A stretch of DNA of 64,000 bases from Mixta calida (GCF_002953215.1 NZ_CP026378.1:3516540-3580539), one strand, 5' to 3'. Counted from the first letter of the stretch, positions 49,218 to 57,947 are shown. Numbers and translations: made by a program. Notes: generated by a model not told the origin, from the letters alone.

Positions 49218-50936
49218 TTAATGCGCGCTGTTCACCAGCGCATCCGGGGCAATATTCATATGCTTCAGTACCGGTCCCATAATATTGCCGAAGATCGGCG
49301 CTGCGACTGAACCGCCGAAGTGATCGCCTGCGGTAGGATGGTTAATCATCACCACCAGCGCCACCTGCGGATTACTGGCTGGCGCCACGCCCGCCGTGTA
49401 GTTCACATAGCCGCCGTCATACTTGCCGCTGGGGCCCATCTTTTCCGCCGTACCGGTTTTAGTGGCCAGCCGGTAGCCGGGCACCGCCGCGCGGATGCCG
49501 GTGCCGCCTGGCAGCACGTCGCTTTCCAGCATATGCACCACGGTTTTCACCGTTTCCGGGTTGGCGACCTGCTTGCCGATAACCGGCGGCGTCACTTTGG
49601 TGATAGAGAGCGGACGGTAGACGCCGAAACTGCCCAGCGTGGCGTATTCACGCGCGATTTGCAGCGGCGTCACGCGCAGCCCGTAGCCAAACGAAAAGGT
49701 AGCGCGTTCGATATCCGCCCAGCGTTGACGATGCAGCGGAAAATAGCCGACGCTTTCACCCGTCAGACCCAGGCCGGTCGGTTTACCGAGGCCAAAAGCG
49801 TGATAGGTGTTCACCAGCGCCTCGGCGGGCATTGCCAGCGCGATATGCGAAACGCCGATGTCGCTCGATTTTTGCAGAATGCCGGTCATCGTCAGGCGCG
49901 GCCAGTGACCAACGTCACGAATCAGGTGGCCATTCACGCTGTAAGGCGTCGTATCCAGCACCGAATCGGGACGTACCAGCCCGCGTTCCAGCCCTTCCAG
50001 CACCACCAGCGGCTTCACCGTGGAGCCCGGTTCGAAACTGTCGTTGATCGCCACGTTGCGCATCTGCTCTGGCGAAACGTCAGAGTAGTTGTTGGGGTTG
50101 AAGGAAGGATAAGAGGCCATACCCAGTATTTCGCCGGTATCTACTTTAACCAGCACCGCCGCGCCGGAATCCGCCTTGTTCAGCAACACCCCATCGCGCA
50201 GCTTGCTGTAGAGCGTATACTGATCGAACTTATCGATACTGAGCTGCACGTTAGGCGGCTGCTTCGGCGGCTGATAGTCGATCATAGCGATAATATTGCC
50301 TTCGCGATCCTGGCGATATTTCTCCACGCCCGGCTGCCCCTGCAACACCTTATCGTAGCCCTTCTCCAGCCCATTCAGGCCGGTATTGTCAGCGCCGACC
50401 ACGCCGATAAGCGGCGCGGCCGCTTCGCTCATTGGATAAAAGCGGCTGTCGTTATAGACCGTACTGATGCCTTTCAGATGCAGCTGGCTGATATCTTTGG
50501 CGATGCCCAGCTCCACCTTACGCCCAAGATAGAGAAAACGACGATGCGGATTCGCGGTGATCTGCTGCGCGATCTGCTCCGGCCGTTCGTTAAGCGCATT
50601 GGCGAGATATTCCCATTTGGCGCTGGTAAAAGCCGGGTTTGCCTCCAGCACGCGCTGCGGGTCGGCAACGATATCGCGCGAAGGTACGCTGAGCGCCAGC
50701 GTTTCGCCATTGCGATCCAGCAAGGTGCCGCGATTGGTGGGAATGGTGACCGTGCGCAGCGAGCGCTGATCCGCCTCATGTTCCAGCATAGGATGGTTAA
50801 TAAGCTGTAGATCGGCGACGCGCGCCAGCAGAACGGCCATACATCCCAGTACGCCAAGACAAATCAGACGAAAACGAAACGGATTGAACGGTGCTTTAAT
50901 CTGGTCTTTTCCAAGAAACTTCTGTATGCGGGGCAT
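49218..50936 (-). CDS. FtsI/PBP3-family transpeptidase paralogue (PBP3-SAL-like)
   Basis: 572 residues from the ATG at 50936, class B penicillin-binding protein. A short cytoplasmic N-terminus and one membrane anchor (about residues 20-40) are followed by the dimerisation domain (TIPTNRGTLLDRNGE) and the transpeptidase domain: EPGSTVKPL (S-x-x-K, near residue 290), SSDIGVS, and TKTGTAEK (KTG). E. coli FtsI has SSN at the second motif; this copy has SSD, a notable deviation. The true ftsI belongs to the dcw cluster, so this is a second PBP3-like enzyme, reminiscent of the acid-condition PBP3 paralogue of Salmonella. It begins 22 nt after the Omr sRNA terminator. Confidence 0.88.
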   Translation of the reverse strand: MPRIQKFLGKDQIKAPFNPFRFRLICLGVLGCMAVLLARVADLQLINHPMLEHEADQRSLRTVTIPTNRGTLLDRNGETLALSVPSRDIVADPQRVLEANPAFTSAKWEYLANALNERPEQIAQQITANPHRRFLYLGRKVELGIAKDISQLHLKGISTVYNDSRFYPMSEAAAPLIGVVGADNTGLNGLEKGYDKVLQGQPGVEKYRQDREGNIIAMIDYQPPKQPPNVQLSIDKFDQYTLYSKLRDGVLLNKADSGAAVLVKVDTGEILGMASYPSFNPNNYSDVSPEQMRNVAINDSFEPGSTVKPLVVLEGLERGLVRPDSVLDTTPYSVNGHLIRDVGHWPRLTMTGILQKSSDIGVSHIALAMPAEALVNTYHAFGLGKPTGLGLTGESVGYFPLHRQRWADIERATFSFGYGLRVTPLQIAREYATLGSFGVYRPLSITKVTPPVIGKQVANPETVKTVVHMLESDVLPGGTGIRAAVPGYRLATKTGTAEKMGPSGKYDGGYVNYTAGVAPASNPQVALVVMINHPTAGDHFGGSVAAPIFGNIMGPVLKHMNIAPDALVNSAH

Positions 50937-50958
50937 GGTCCATGACCTTAAGGCAGGC

Positions 50959-51033
50959 AAAAAAAACCTGCGCATCTGCGCAGGTTGGTGTAATCAATAA
51001 ACTTGTTGATGTTCACCCATCAATACCTCTGGG
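50959..51033 (-). ncRNA. OmrA/OmrB-family small RNA
   Basis: 75 nt on the minus strand. The 5' end CCCAGAGGTATTGAT at 51033 is the conserved Omr seed. The 3' end is the Omr terminator hairpin CCTGCGCA-GA-TGCGCAGG followed by eight T, preceded by ACACCAA. OmrA/B are OmpR-activated RNAs that repress outer-membrane protein and curli mRNAs (cirA, fecA, ompT, csgD) and ompR itself. E. coli has two tandem copies between aas and galR; only one is seen here, in the same interval. A TACATT-like -10 is placed suitably upstream. The middle part differs from both E. coli copies, so I do not choose A or B. Confidence 0.92.
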
Positions 51034-51119
51034 ACTTAAAATGTAGCAAGGGGCATTGACGGGCGGCTATCAATCATTCGCAACAGTTACCCGCAAAATG
51101 TAACCAGCTATGTGATTTA

Positions 51120-53410
51120 TCAGCTATTTTGCAATGTTTGCCCGCGGCGTATCTCCACCAGGCAGGACATGGCGTTCGGTCCCTGGGTCAGCGACGAGGT
51201 GCCGATGTCGAGCGTCAGCACGTTCGGATTGCCGGCGCGGTCTCTGGGTTGCCATTCCTGACCAAAGCCGGGATCGAACCAGGCGCCGGTGGATGTCACC
51301 ACCACGCCCGGCGTCAGGCCATCGTTCAGCTGTACGCCCGCCAGCATGCTGCCGCGTTCATTGAACACTTCGATTTCATCGCCGTGGCTGATGCCGCGCG
51401 CGGCGGCGTCCTGCGGATGCATCCACAGCGTTTCATGACCGGCGGTTTTATTGTTCTGCACGTTGGCCGTTGCATCCAGCTGACTGTGCAGGCGATCGGC
51501 GGGCTGCACCGAAAGCAGGTGCAGCGGAAATTTTTTGGCCTGCTCGCTGCCCAGCCACTCCTGCGGCGCGCGCCACTCAGGATGCCCCGCCATGTCTTCC
51601 AGCTGATAGTCAGCAATGGTCTGACAAAAGAGTTCGATCTTGCCGCTGCCGGTTTTAATTGGGTTAGCCTGCGCGTCGGCGCGGAAATCTTCCATAAAGA
51701 CGTAGTCGCGCTCGCTGGCGGGCACATCGACATAGCCGCGCTGCCAAAATTCCTCAAACTCCGGCCAGTAAACGCCTTTGCGCTGTTGCGCGACGCCGCA
51801 CTGCTGATAAAGATGCGCTATCCATGCCATTTCATCGCGGTTTTCGGTAAAGCGCTCGCGGTAACCGAGACGCTCCGCCAGATCGGCGAAGATGTCAAAA
51901 TCATTACGCGCCTGATGCTGCGGCGCGATCGCCTGATGCATTGCGAAGACAAAGCGATCGCGTGAGGAGCCGCCGATGTCATTACGCTCCAGCGTGGTAG
52001 TGACCGGCAGCACGATATCCGCCATCTGCGCCGCTGGCGTCCAGACGATATCCTGCACGATCACCGTATCGGGTTTCTGCCAGCCCTCGACCAGGCGGTT
52101 AAGCTGCTGATGATGGTGGAACGGATTGCCGCCCGCCCAGTGCATCAGGTGAATATCGGGATAACGGTGGGTTTCGCCCTGGAAAGCGTAGCTTTCGCCG
52201 GGATGCAGCAGCATATCGCAGATGCGCGCCACCGGAATTGCCAGGCCTGAAGGATTGGGGCCGGTCGGCAGCAGCGGCGCGGGGTATCAATGCGCGGATT
52301 GCCGACGCTGTTCATCGAGCCGTGACCAAAGGAAAAACCGGCGCCGGGCAAGCCTGGCTGTCCCAGCATCGCCGAAAGCGCGATCATCATCCAGTAGGGC
52401 TGTTCGCCGCGATGCGCGCGCTGCACCGCGTAAGAACAGGTAATAAAGCTGCGTTTGCCGATAAGCTGGCGCGCCAGTTCGGCGATGCGCTCCGCCGGGA
52501 CGCCGGTAATGGCGCTGGCCCAGGCGGGCGTTTTCGCCACGCCGTCGCGCTCTCCCAACAGATAGGCGCGCAGCTGCGGATAGCCGACGCAGTGGCTGGC
52601 AAGAAAGGCGGTATCCGCCGCGCCGCGCCGTTCAATTTCATAGCCCAGCGCCAGCATCAGCGCCACGTCGGTATTGGGGCGAATGGCGATCCAGTCGGCG
52701 TTGAGGAAATCGGGGCAGTCGTCGCGCATCGGACTGACGTTGATAACGCGGGTACCTTTAGCCACAAGCTTTTCGAGCGCGGGCTTCAGCGTATGTTCGC
52801 CCGCGCCGCCGGAGGCGACCTGAGCGTTTTTGAGCGCCAGCCCGCCGAAGGCTAACACCACTTCCGCATGTTCAATTACGCTCGGCCAGTCGGTGACGCG
52901 TCCGGTAAGCGGCATCCAGGTGCCGATCACGTAGGGCAGGAAGAACTGCGCCGCACCCCAGCTGTAGTTGCCCATTTGATCCACCCCGCCGCCGCCGTTG
53001 AAGTAGAAGCGACGTACCAGGGTTCGGGCATGGTTGACGCGTCCGGCGGATGACCAGCCGTACGATCCGGTGAAGATGCCGCTGGCGCCGTAGCGATCGC
53101 GCACGCGGCGGTTTTCTTCCGCCACCAGATCAAGCGCGGTTTCCCAGTCGACGGCGACGAAATCTTCTCGTCCACGCAGGGTGCGATCGCTGTTTTCGCG
53201 CGCTTTTAGCCAGGAACGACGCACCATCGGTTGACGGATGCGCTTATCGGAATAGACCAGCTGCGGAATGCTTTGCAGCATAGGCGAGGGATTGCTGTCG
53301 GCAAAAAAGGGTTCGCAACCGATAAGATGGCCACGCTCCGTTACGGCGGTAAAGGCGCCCCAGTGGGCAAGATGCGGTACTTTTCTAAGGGTCATGGCGC
53401 AGGCAAGCAT
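51120..53410 (-). pseudogene. BisC-like molybdopterin oxidoreductase, broken by a one-base frameshift
   Basis: DMSO-reductase-family enzyme, closest in my reading to biotin/methionine sulfoxide reductase BisC (777 aa): no Tat signal, so cytoplasmic. The N-terminal half (from 53410, or Met at 53395) has HWGAF, and GSYGWSSAGR carries the Mo-ligand Ser region (about residue 119). The C-terminal half has PDIHLMHWAGGNPFHHHQQ and the pterin-binding tail. The halves join at a run of four G (52281-52284; C on the coding strand). One more base restores NPRIDTPAPLLPTGPN and a protein of about 760 residues. No other damage is visible, so this is either recent loss or a sequencing error. It is not at this position in E. 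coli. Confidence 0.85.
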
Positions 53411-53544
53411 TGAGCAAAAGGACAGACTGGCATGTTAGCCTTTCCTGAATGTAAATGAAAAGTGCAATATTCAGCGCGCTTTGCGACAGGGCTGGCATTC
53501 TGTCTGGTTGAAGTTGCAGGGGTTTTCCGTAACACTTTCATTAT

Positions 53545-53560
53545 GTGTAAACGTTTACCC
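53545..53560. promoter_or_regulatory. GalR/GalS operator upstream of galR
   Basis: GTGTAAACGTTTACCC differs at one base from the ideal palindrome GTGTAAACGTTTACAC. It lies 18-33 nt before the galR start codon, so it should allow autoregulation. Confidence 0.85.
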
Positions 53561-53577
53561 CGGAAGGTGTTCTATTC

Positions 53578-54579
53578 ATGGCTACGATAAAGGATGTCGC
53601 CAAACTGGCGGGCGTTTCTGTCGCCACCGTTTCACGCGTTATCAATAACTCGCCTAAAGCCAGCGACGCGTCACGTCAGGCGGTTTTTAGCGCCATGGAG
53701 GAGTTGCAGTATCACCCCAACGCTAACGCGCGCGCGCTGGCGCAGCAGTCGACGGAGACGCTTGGTCTGGTGGTGGGCGACGTTTCTGACCCCTTTTTTG
53801 GCGCGATGGTGAAGGCGGTGGATGAAATCGCCTGGCAGACAGGCAATTTTCTGCTGATCGGCAACGGCTATCATAATGAGGAGAAGGAGCGCCTGGCGAT
53901 TGAGCAACTGATGCGTCATCGCTGTGCGGCGCTGGTGGTGCATGCCAAGAAGATTCCGGACGAGGAGCTGGAAAAGCTGATGCAGCAGATGCCGGGAATG
54001 GTGTTGATTAATCGCTCATTACCCGCGTTTCAGCAGCGCTGCATCGCGCTGGATGACCGCTACGGCGCCTGGCTTGCAACGCGTCATTTGATTCAGCAGG
54101 GACACGATCAGATCGCTTTTATCTGCTCTACCCACACGATTTCCGATGCCGAAGAACGTTTGCAGGGTTATTACGATGCGCTGCGCGAGCACAGTCTGCC
54201 CTGCAATGACCGGCTGGTGGCGTTTGGCGAGCCGGATGAGGTAGGTGGCGAGCAGGCGATGACGGAGCTGTTGGGACGTGGGAAAAATTTCACCGCGGTG
54301 GCCTGTTATAACGATTCGATGGCGGCGGGCGCATTGGCGGTGCTGAGCGATAACGGCATTCGCGTGCCGGAGGAGATGTCGCTCATCGGCTTTGATGATG
54401 TGCTGGTATCGCGCTATGTACGACCGCGTTTGACCACGGTGCGTTATCCCATCGTGACGATGGCGCAGCAGGCGGCGGAGCTGGCATTGGCACTGGCGAA
54501 TAATCAACCTTTGCCGGAAGTAACCAATACGTTTAACCCTACGCTGGTGCGCAGGCATTCGGTCAGTTCGCCGGGTTAA
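53578..54579 (+). CDS. galR: GalR, galactose repressor (LacI family)
   Basis: 333 residues (E. coli 343). The helix-turn-helix start MATIKDVAKLAGVSVATVSR is nearly identical to E. coli GalR, with the hinge NPNANARALA-type segment around residues 45-60. The periplasmic-binding-like effector domain follows (TGNFLLIGNGYHNE, RCIALDDRYGAWLATRHLIQ, SLIGFDDVLVSRYVRPRLTT). It represses gal genes until galactose binds. A near-perfect operator sits directly upstream. The C-terminus is about 10 residues shorter than in E. coli. Confidence 0.95.
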   Translation: MATIKDVAKLAGVSVATVSRVINNSPKASDASRQAVFSAMEELQYHPNANARALAQQSTETLGLVVGDVSDPFFGAMVKAVDEIAWQTGNFLLIGNGYHNEEKERLAIEQLMRHRCAALVVHAKKIPDEELEKLMQQMPGMVLINRSLPAFQQRCIALDDRYGAWLATRHLIQQGHDQIAFICSTHTISDAEERLQGYYDALREHSLPCNDRLVAFGEPDEVGGEQAMTELLGRGKNFTAVACYNDSMAAGALAVLSDNGIRVPEEMSLIGFDDVLVSRYVRPRLTTVRYPIVTMAQQAAELALALANNQPLPEVTNTFNPTLVRRHSVSSPG

Positions 54580-54619
54580 ACAACGCCTGACGAGCCAGGC
54601 ATAATGATGAGATCAGGGA

Positions 54620-55372
54620 ATGATAAAAAAATTTGCAAACAAAGTCGCCATAGTGACAGGCGCCGGTTCAGGTATAGGTGCGTCGATCGCACACCAGCTG
54701 GGCGCAAAAGGTGCCAGCGTTGTCGTGGCGGACCGGAATGAAGCGAACGCAGCCAGGGTAGCAATGGAAATTGTCCAGAACGGAGGCATCGCCGTTCCGG
54801 TTTATCAGGATGTAAGCGATGCACGATCGGTGGAGGCATCCGTCGCTTTCACGCTGGAGCAGTTTGGCGCTCTGCATCTTGCCGTTAACAACGCCGGTAT
54901 CGGAGGCGGCAACTCGCCGCTGGCTAATTACAGCCTGGACGACTGGCATAATGTCATTGCCGTTAACCTTAATGGCGTATTTTACAGTATGAAATATCAG
55001 TTACCGGCGCTGCTGCGTTCGGGCGGCGGCTCGATTGTCAACGTGGCATCGATTCTCGGTACTGTCAGCCGTGCCAATTTTTCAGGTTATGTCGCTGCCA
55101 AACATGGCCTCATCGGGTTGACCAGGACGGCGGCGCTGGAATATGCCGCACAAGGCGTGCGCATTAACGCCATCGGGCCAGGTTATATCGATACGCCTCT
55201 GCTATCGCCGCTGACAAAGTTGCAGTATCACAGGCTGGTGGGAGAGCATCCTGTAGGGCGACTGGGTCGTCCTGAGGAAGTGGCGTCGCTGGCGCTGTTT
55301 CTGCTGTCGGATGACGCCTCGTTTATTACCGGCAGTTTTCAACTGGTCGATGGCGGCTATACGGCACAATAG
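54620..55372 (+). CDS. Short-chain dehydrogenase/reductase (SDR)
   Basis: 250-residue classical SDR. The cofactor motif TGAGSGIG is at about residues 14-21; NNAG near residue 90; the catalytic Ser in VNVASILG and Y-x-x-x-K in GYVAAKHG near 155; and PGYIDTPL follows. The Asp in VVVADRNE after beta-2 favours NAD(H) over NADP(H). The C-terminal ITGSFQLVDGGYTAQ is typical. It lies 40 nt behind galR on the same strand. It is absent from the E. coli galR-lysA interval; substrate unknown. Confidence 0.85.
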   Translation: MIKKFANKVAIVTGAGSGIGASIAHQLGAKGASVVVADRNEANAARVAMEIVQNGGIAVPVYQDVSDARSVEASVAFTLEQFGALHLAVNNAGIGGGNSPLANYSLDDWHNVIAVNLNGVFYSMKYQLPALLRSGGGSIVNVASILGTVSRANFSGYVAAKHGLIGLTRTAALEYAAQGVRINAIGPGYIDTPLLSPLTKLQYHRLVGEHPVGRLGRPEEVASLALFLLSDDASFITGSFQLVDGGYTAQ

Positions 55373-55432
55373 TTTTTATCGCAGCGCCAGGTGAGAACCA
55401 TTATTTGCCAGCATGAGTCATTCCTGAATGGG

Positions 55433-55800
55433 CAGTATCGCTGACGAATTAACTGTTGCCGGTCGCGAGAGGGGCTTCCAGTATCGCTGACGAATTAACT
55501 GTTGCCGGTCGCGAAAGGGGCTTCCAGTATCGCTGACGAATTAACTGTTGCCGGTCGCGAGAGGGGCTTCCAGTATCGTTGACGAGTTAACTGTTGCCGG
55601 TCGCGAGAGGGGCTTCCAGTATCGCTGACGAATTAACTGTTGCCGGTCGCGAGAGGGGCTTCCAGTATCGCTGACGAATTAACTGTTGCCGGTCGCGAGA
55701 GGAGCTTCCAGTATCGCTGACGAGTTAACTGTTGCCGGCCGTGAGAGGAGCTTCCAGTATCGTTGACGAGTTAACTGTTGCCGGTCGCGAGAGGGGCTGG
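55433..55800. repeat. 46-bp tandem repeat array, 8 units
   Basis: Eight head-to-tail 46-bp units start at 55433, 55479, 55525, 55571, 55617, 55663, 55709 and 55755. The unit begins CAGTATCGCTGACGAATTAA and ends GAGAGGGGCTTC. Units differ only at scattered positions (GAATT/GAGTT, CGCTG/CGTTG, GGGG/GGAG). There are no spacers. 46 is not a multiple of 3 and no frame stays open, so it is not coding. Confidence 0.95.
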
Positions 55801-55809
55801 CAGTTCGGC

Positions 55810-55869
55810 GGGACGGCATAAACCCGTCCCTGGGGCCTCCGCCCGCGCCTTCCCTGGCGCGGGAGGCCC
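55810..55869. repeat. Two GC-rich inverted repeats after the 46-bp array
   Basis: GGGACGG / CCGTCCC (55810-55830) is followed by a long imperfect stem GGGCCTCC-GC-CCGCGCC / GGCGCGGGAGGCCC (55833-55869, TTCCCT loop, 3-nt bulge). No T run follows. They separate the 46-bp and 31-bp arrays. Confidence 0.75.
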
Positions 55870-55949
55870 GCCTCTTCTGCCAACCCCTCTCCCTCCCCCA
55901 ACGCCTCCGCTACCGTGACTTAACCAATAGCGCGAAGTTTGCAAAGAAA

Positions 55950-56104
55950 GTGAGGCAGCGACAAATAAACACCAAAGTGAGTGAGACGGCGGAACACAAA
56001 CACTGAAGTCAGTGAGGCGGCGGCAAATAAACACCGAAGTCAGTGAGGCGGCGGTAAATAAACACTGAAGTCAGTGAGGCGGCGGTAAATAAACACTGAA
56101 GTCA
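55950..56104. repeat. 31-bp tandem repeat array, 5 units
   Basis: Five 31-bp units begin at 55950, 55981, 56012, 56043 and 56074. The consensus begins GTGAGGCGGCGGTAAATAAA and ends CACTGAAGTCA. The last two are identical and the first two are the most diverged. A partial sixth (GTGAGGCGG) follows at 56105. The unit is unrelated in sequence to the 46-bp unit. Confidence 0.92.
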
Positions 56105-56195
56105 GTGAGGCGGTGGGCTGGCGCGTAGTAAAGCCTCCGCGTCAGGGATGACGCGGCGGAGTCTCCAGGGATGGATTGACGACGTCTTTACGCAG

Positions 56196-56313
56196 CGCCA
56201 GCCCTCCGCCGAACGGAAGCAGGCTACCAAAAACTCAGCCCCGCCGCCGAACAGCATCAGACAACAAAAACTCAGCCCCGCCGCCGAACAGCAACAGACC
56301 ACCGACAACTCAG
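56196..56313. repeat. Degenerate 37-bp repeat, about 3 units
   Basis: Units starting at about 56196, 56233 and 56270 share CAGCCC(CG)CCGCCGAAC followed by GCA-CAGAC-type sequence and an A run. The third overlaps the end of the acetyltransferase gene. It completes a 0.9-kb gene-free zone (55373-56309) made almost entirely of three unrelated tandem repeats. Confidence 0.75.
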
Positions 56314-56777
56314 TCCCTGCGCAGCGCCTTATGGTAAAGACGCACCACCGTATCGGGGTAATCCAGCGCGTCGCCAATATAACGCCAGCCGAAACGTTCG
56401 TAATAGTTAGCGCATAATGCGTACAGATAAAGATTGTTAAAGCCGCGAGCGCGACACCACGCCTCGGCATATTCCTGTAACGCGGCGCTTAAACCGCTGC
56501 CGCGCGCGCTTTCATCTACGTACAGCGCCGCCAGCCACGGAAAAAGATCCTGCCGACTGATTAGATCGCAACGCCAGACGCCTACCGTACCGACTGGACG
56601 ATCGCCCTCCAGCGCCACAAACGTCTGCGGGAAATCGGCCCCGCGCAGGCTGCTCTCCACCACGCTGGCGAAAAATGCCTGGCTCTGCGCGTCGCCAAAA
56701 GCGCGCCACAACCACGTCACTAACAGCGGCTGATGCTGCGGCACCTCGCTCAGCGGCACAATGCGCCAGCGACTCAT
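56310..56777 (-). CDS. GNAT-family N-acetyltransferase
   Basis: 155 residues. The GNAT acetyl-CoA site lies around LAALYVDESARGSGLSAALQ (motif A, R/Q-x-x-G-x-G/A pattern as RGSGLSA), and the C-terminal LYLYALCANYYERFGWRYIG is motif B. The start overlaps the stop of the upstream GntR-family gene (ATGA), so they are cotranscribed. Substrate unknown. Its 3' end lies within the last 37-bp repeat, suggesting the C-terminus may vary between strains. Confidence 0.85.
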   Translation of the reverse strand: MSRWRIVPLSEVPQHQPLLVTWLWRAFGDAQSQAFFASVVESSLRGADFPQTFVALEGDRPVGTVGVWRCDLISRQDLFPWLAALYVDESARGSGLSAALQEYAEAWCRARGFNNLYLYALCANYYERFGWRYIGDALDYPDTVVRLYHKALRRD

Positions 56778-57547
56778 ACCAGTCTCCCCTGAAAAATCGG
56801 TACAGATTCAAATAGATAACCGTCAAAATCGGGCGCGTCGGCGTCCGACAGCTCCATCAATGTGTTCTTCACATTCTCCAGATGCTGCCACATCCCCTGC
56901 CAGGCGCCCATCACATCGCGTCGCCGCAGCGCCGCCAAAATCGTTTGATGATCGCTCAACCACTTCAGCCGATAGCTGCGCGTTTCAATATGCGCGCGCA
57001 GCTGCTGCCACAGCGGATTGTTTTCATGATGCCGCCAGATGCTTTTCACCGTATCCATCAGCATTTGATTCTGCGTCGCGCCCGCCAGCAGCAGATGAAA
57101 CAGCCGGTCATTGTCCTGAGTGGTATCGTTCAGCGCAATCGCGCGCTGCTCCTGCTCCAGCGTGCGGCGCAAATTTTCAATATCCGCCTTGGTCGCCATG
57201 CGCGCGGCAAACGCGGCGATATTGCTCTCCAGCAGCTGACGCGCCTGCAACATCTCGAACGGGCCGACGTCGCTGCGGAAAAAGGCCTCCTCCTCGTCGC
57301 TGGCTTCGCTGGGAATACGCATCACGTAAACGCCGGAACCCTGACGGATATCCACCGTGCCCTCCAGCTCCAGCATCAGCAGCGCCTCGCGGACAATCGT
57401 GCGACTCACGCCCCAGGTCTCGGCCAGATTGCGCTCCGGCGGCAGACGCGAACCGACAGGATAAAGCCCTGCCACAATCTTCTGACGTAAATGCTCGCCA
57501 ATCTCCTGATACTGCTTTCTCTCTTGCGGCGATGCGCCCTTATCCAC
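56774..57547 (-). CDS. GntR/FadR-family regulator, UxuR/ExuR-like
   Basis: 257 residues from a GTG at 57547 with AAGGG 7 nt upstream; this equals the length of E. coli UxuR. An upstream start at 57598 is less likely. The winged helix (about 10-75) has YPVGSRLPPERNLAETWGVS and RTIVREALLMLELEGTVDIR, and the FCD effector domain has GPFEMLQARQLLESNIAAFA and the tail MWQHLENVKNTLMELSD...DFDGYLF that UxuR/ExuR share. It lies at the end of a beta-glucoside PTS cluster whose control region carries three UxuR-type palindromes, so I infer it regulates that cluster. Ligand unknown. Confidence 0.88.
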   Translation of the reverse strand: MDKGASPQERKQYQEIGEHLRQKIVAGLYPVGSRLPPERNLAETWGVSRTIVREALLMLELEGTVDIRQGSGVYVMRIPSEASDEEEAFFRSDVGPFEMLQARQLLESNIAAFAARMATKADIENLRRTLEQEQRAIALNDTTQDNDRLFHLLLAGATQNQMLMDTVKSIWRHHENNPLWQQLRAHIETRSYRLKWLSDHQTILAALRRRDVMGAWQGMWQHLENVKNTLMELSDADAPDFDGYLFESVPIFQGRLV

Positions 57548-57618
57548 TTGTTTACCCTTTACACACGTTGACGACCCGCTGCCCGCGCCGCCGTGCAATG
57601 ACGGACGACGATATCCCG

Positions 57619-57936
57619 CTAGTTTATCAAAGCCAGCGCCTGATCGAGTACTTTTGCGCCGTTTAGCGTGCCGTAAGCCAGCGAATCGATCACCGCGATC
57701 GGGATCTGCTCGCCGTCGGTCAGCTTCTTATTCTCCGCCAGCTTAAAGCGCACCTGCGGCCCCAACAGCACCACTGCGATCTCGCCCGGATAATTTTGCA
57801 GCTCTTCCCGCAGATTCTGTTCAGGAATAGCGTAAATCTGATAGCTGAGGCCGCGCGCCGCCGCCTCTTTTTCCATGCGCGTCACCACCATCGAGGTGGA
57901 CATGCCCGCAGCGCAGGCGAGAACAATACGTTTCAC
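57619..57936 (-). CDS. PTS lactose/cellobiose-type enzyme IIB
   Basis: 105 residues, ChbB/CelA-type. The phosphorylated Cys8 lies in the loop CAAGMSTSM right after the first strand (MKRIVLA). The remaining fold (AVVLLGPQVRFKLAENKKL) is typical. It takes phosphate from IIA and passes it to the sugar bound by IIC. It is the last PTS gene of the minus-strand unit IIC - glucosidase - IIB, 11 nt after the glucosidase. Confidence 0.93.
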   Translation of the reverse strand: MKRIVLACAAGMSTSMVVTRMEKEAAARGLSYQIYAIPEQNLREELQNYPGEIAVVLLGPQVRFKLAENKKLTDGEQIPIAVIDSLAYGTLNGAKVLDQALALIN

Positions 57937-57947
57937 GTTGGCACTCC

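Noticed and set aside
55433..55800. Possible CRISPR array
   Set aside because: The 46-bp units abut each other with no spacers, and no cas gene is near; it is a plain tandem repeat.
55771..56034. 87-codon minus-strand frame in the repeat zone
   Set aside because: It spans two unrelated repeat families and has no coding signature.
56761..57666. 301-codon plus-strand frame
   Set aside because: It is antisense to the UxuR-like gene, with low-complexity Pro/Arg/Ala composition; the minus-strand gene is clearly the real one.
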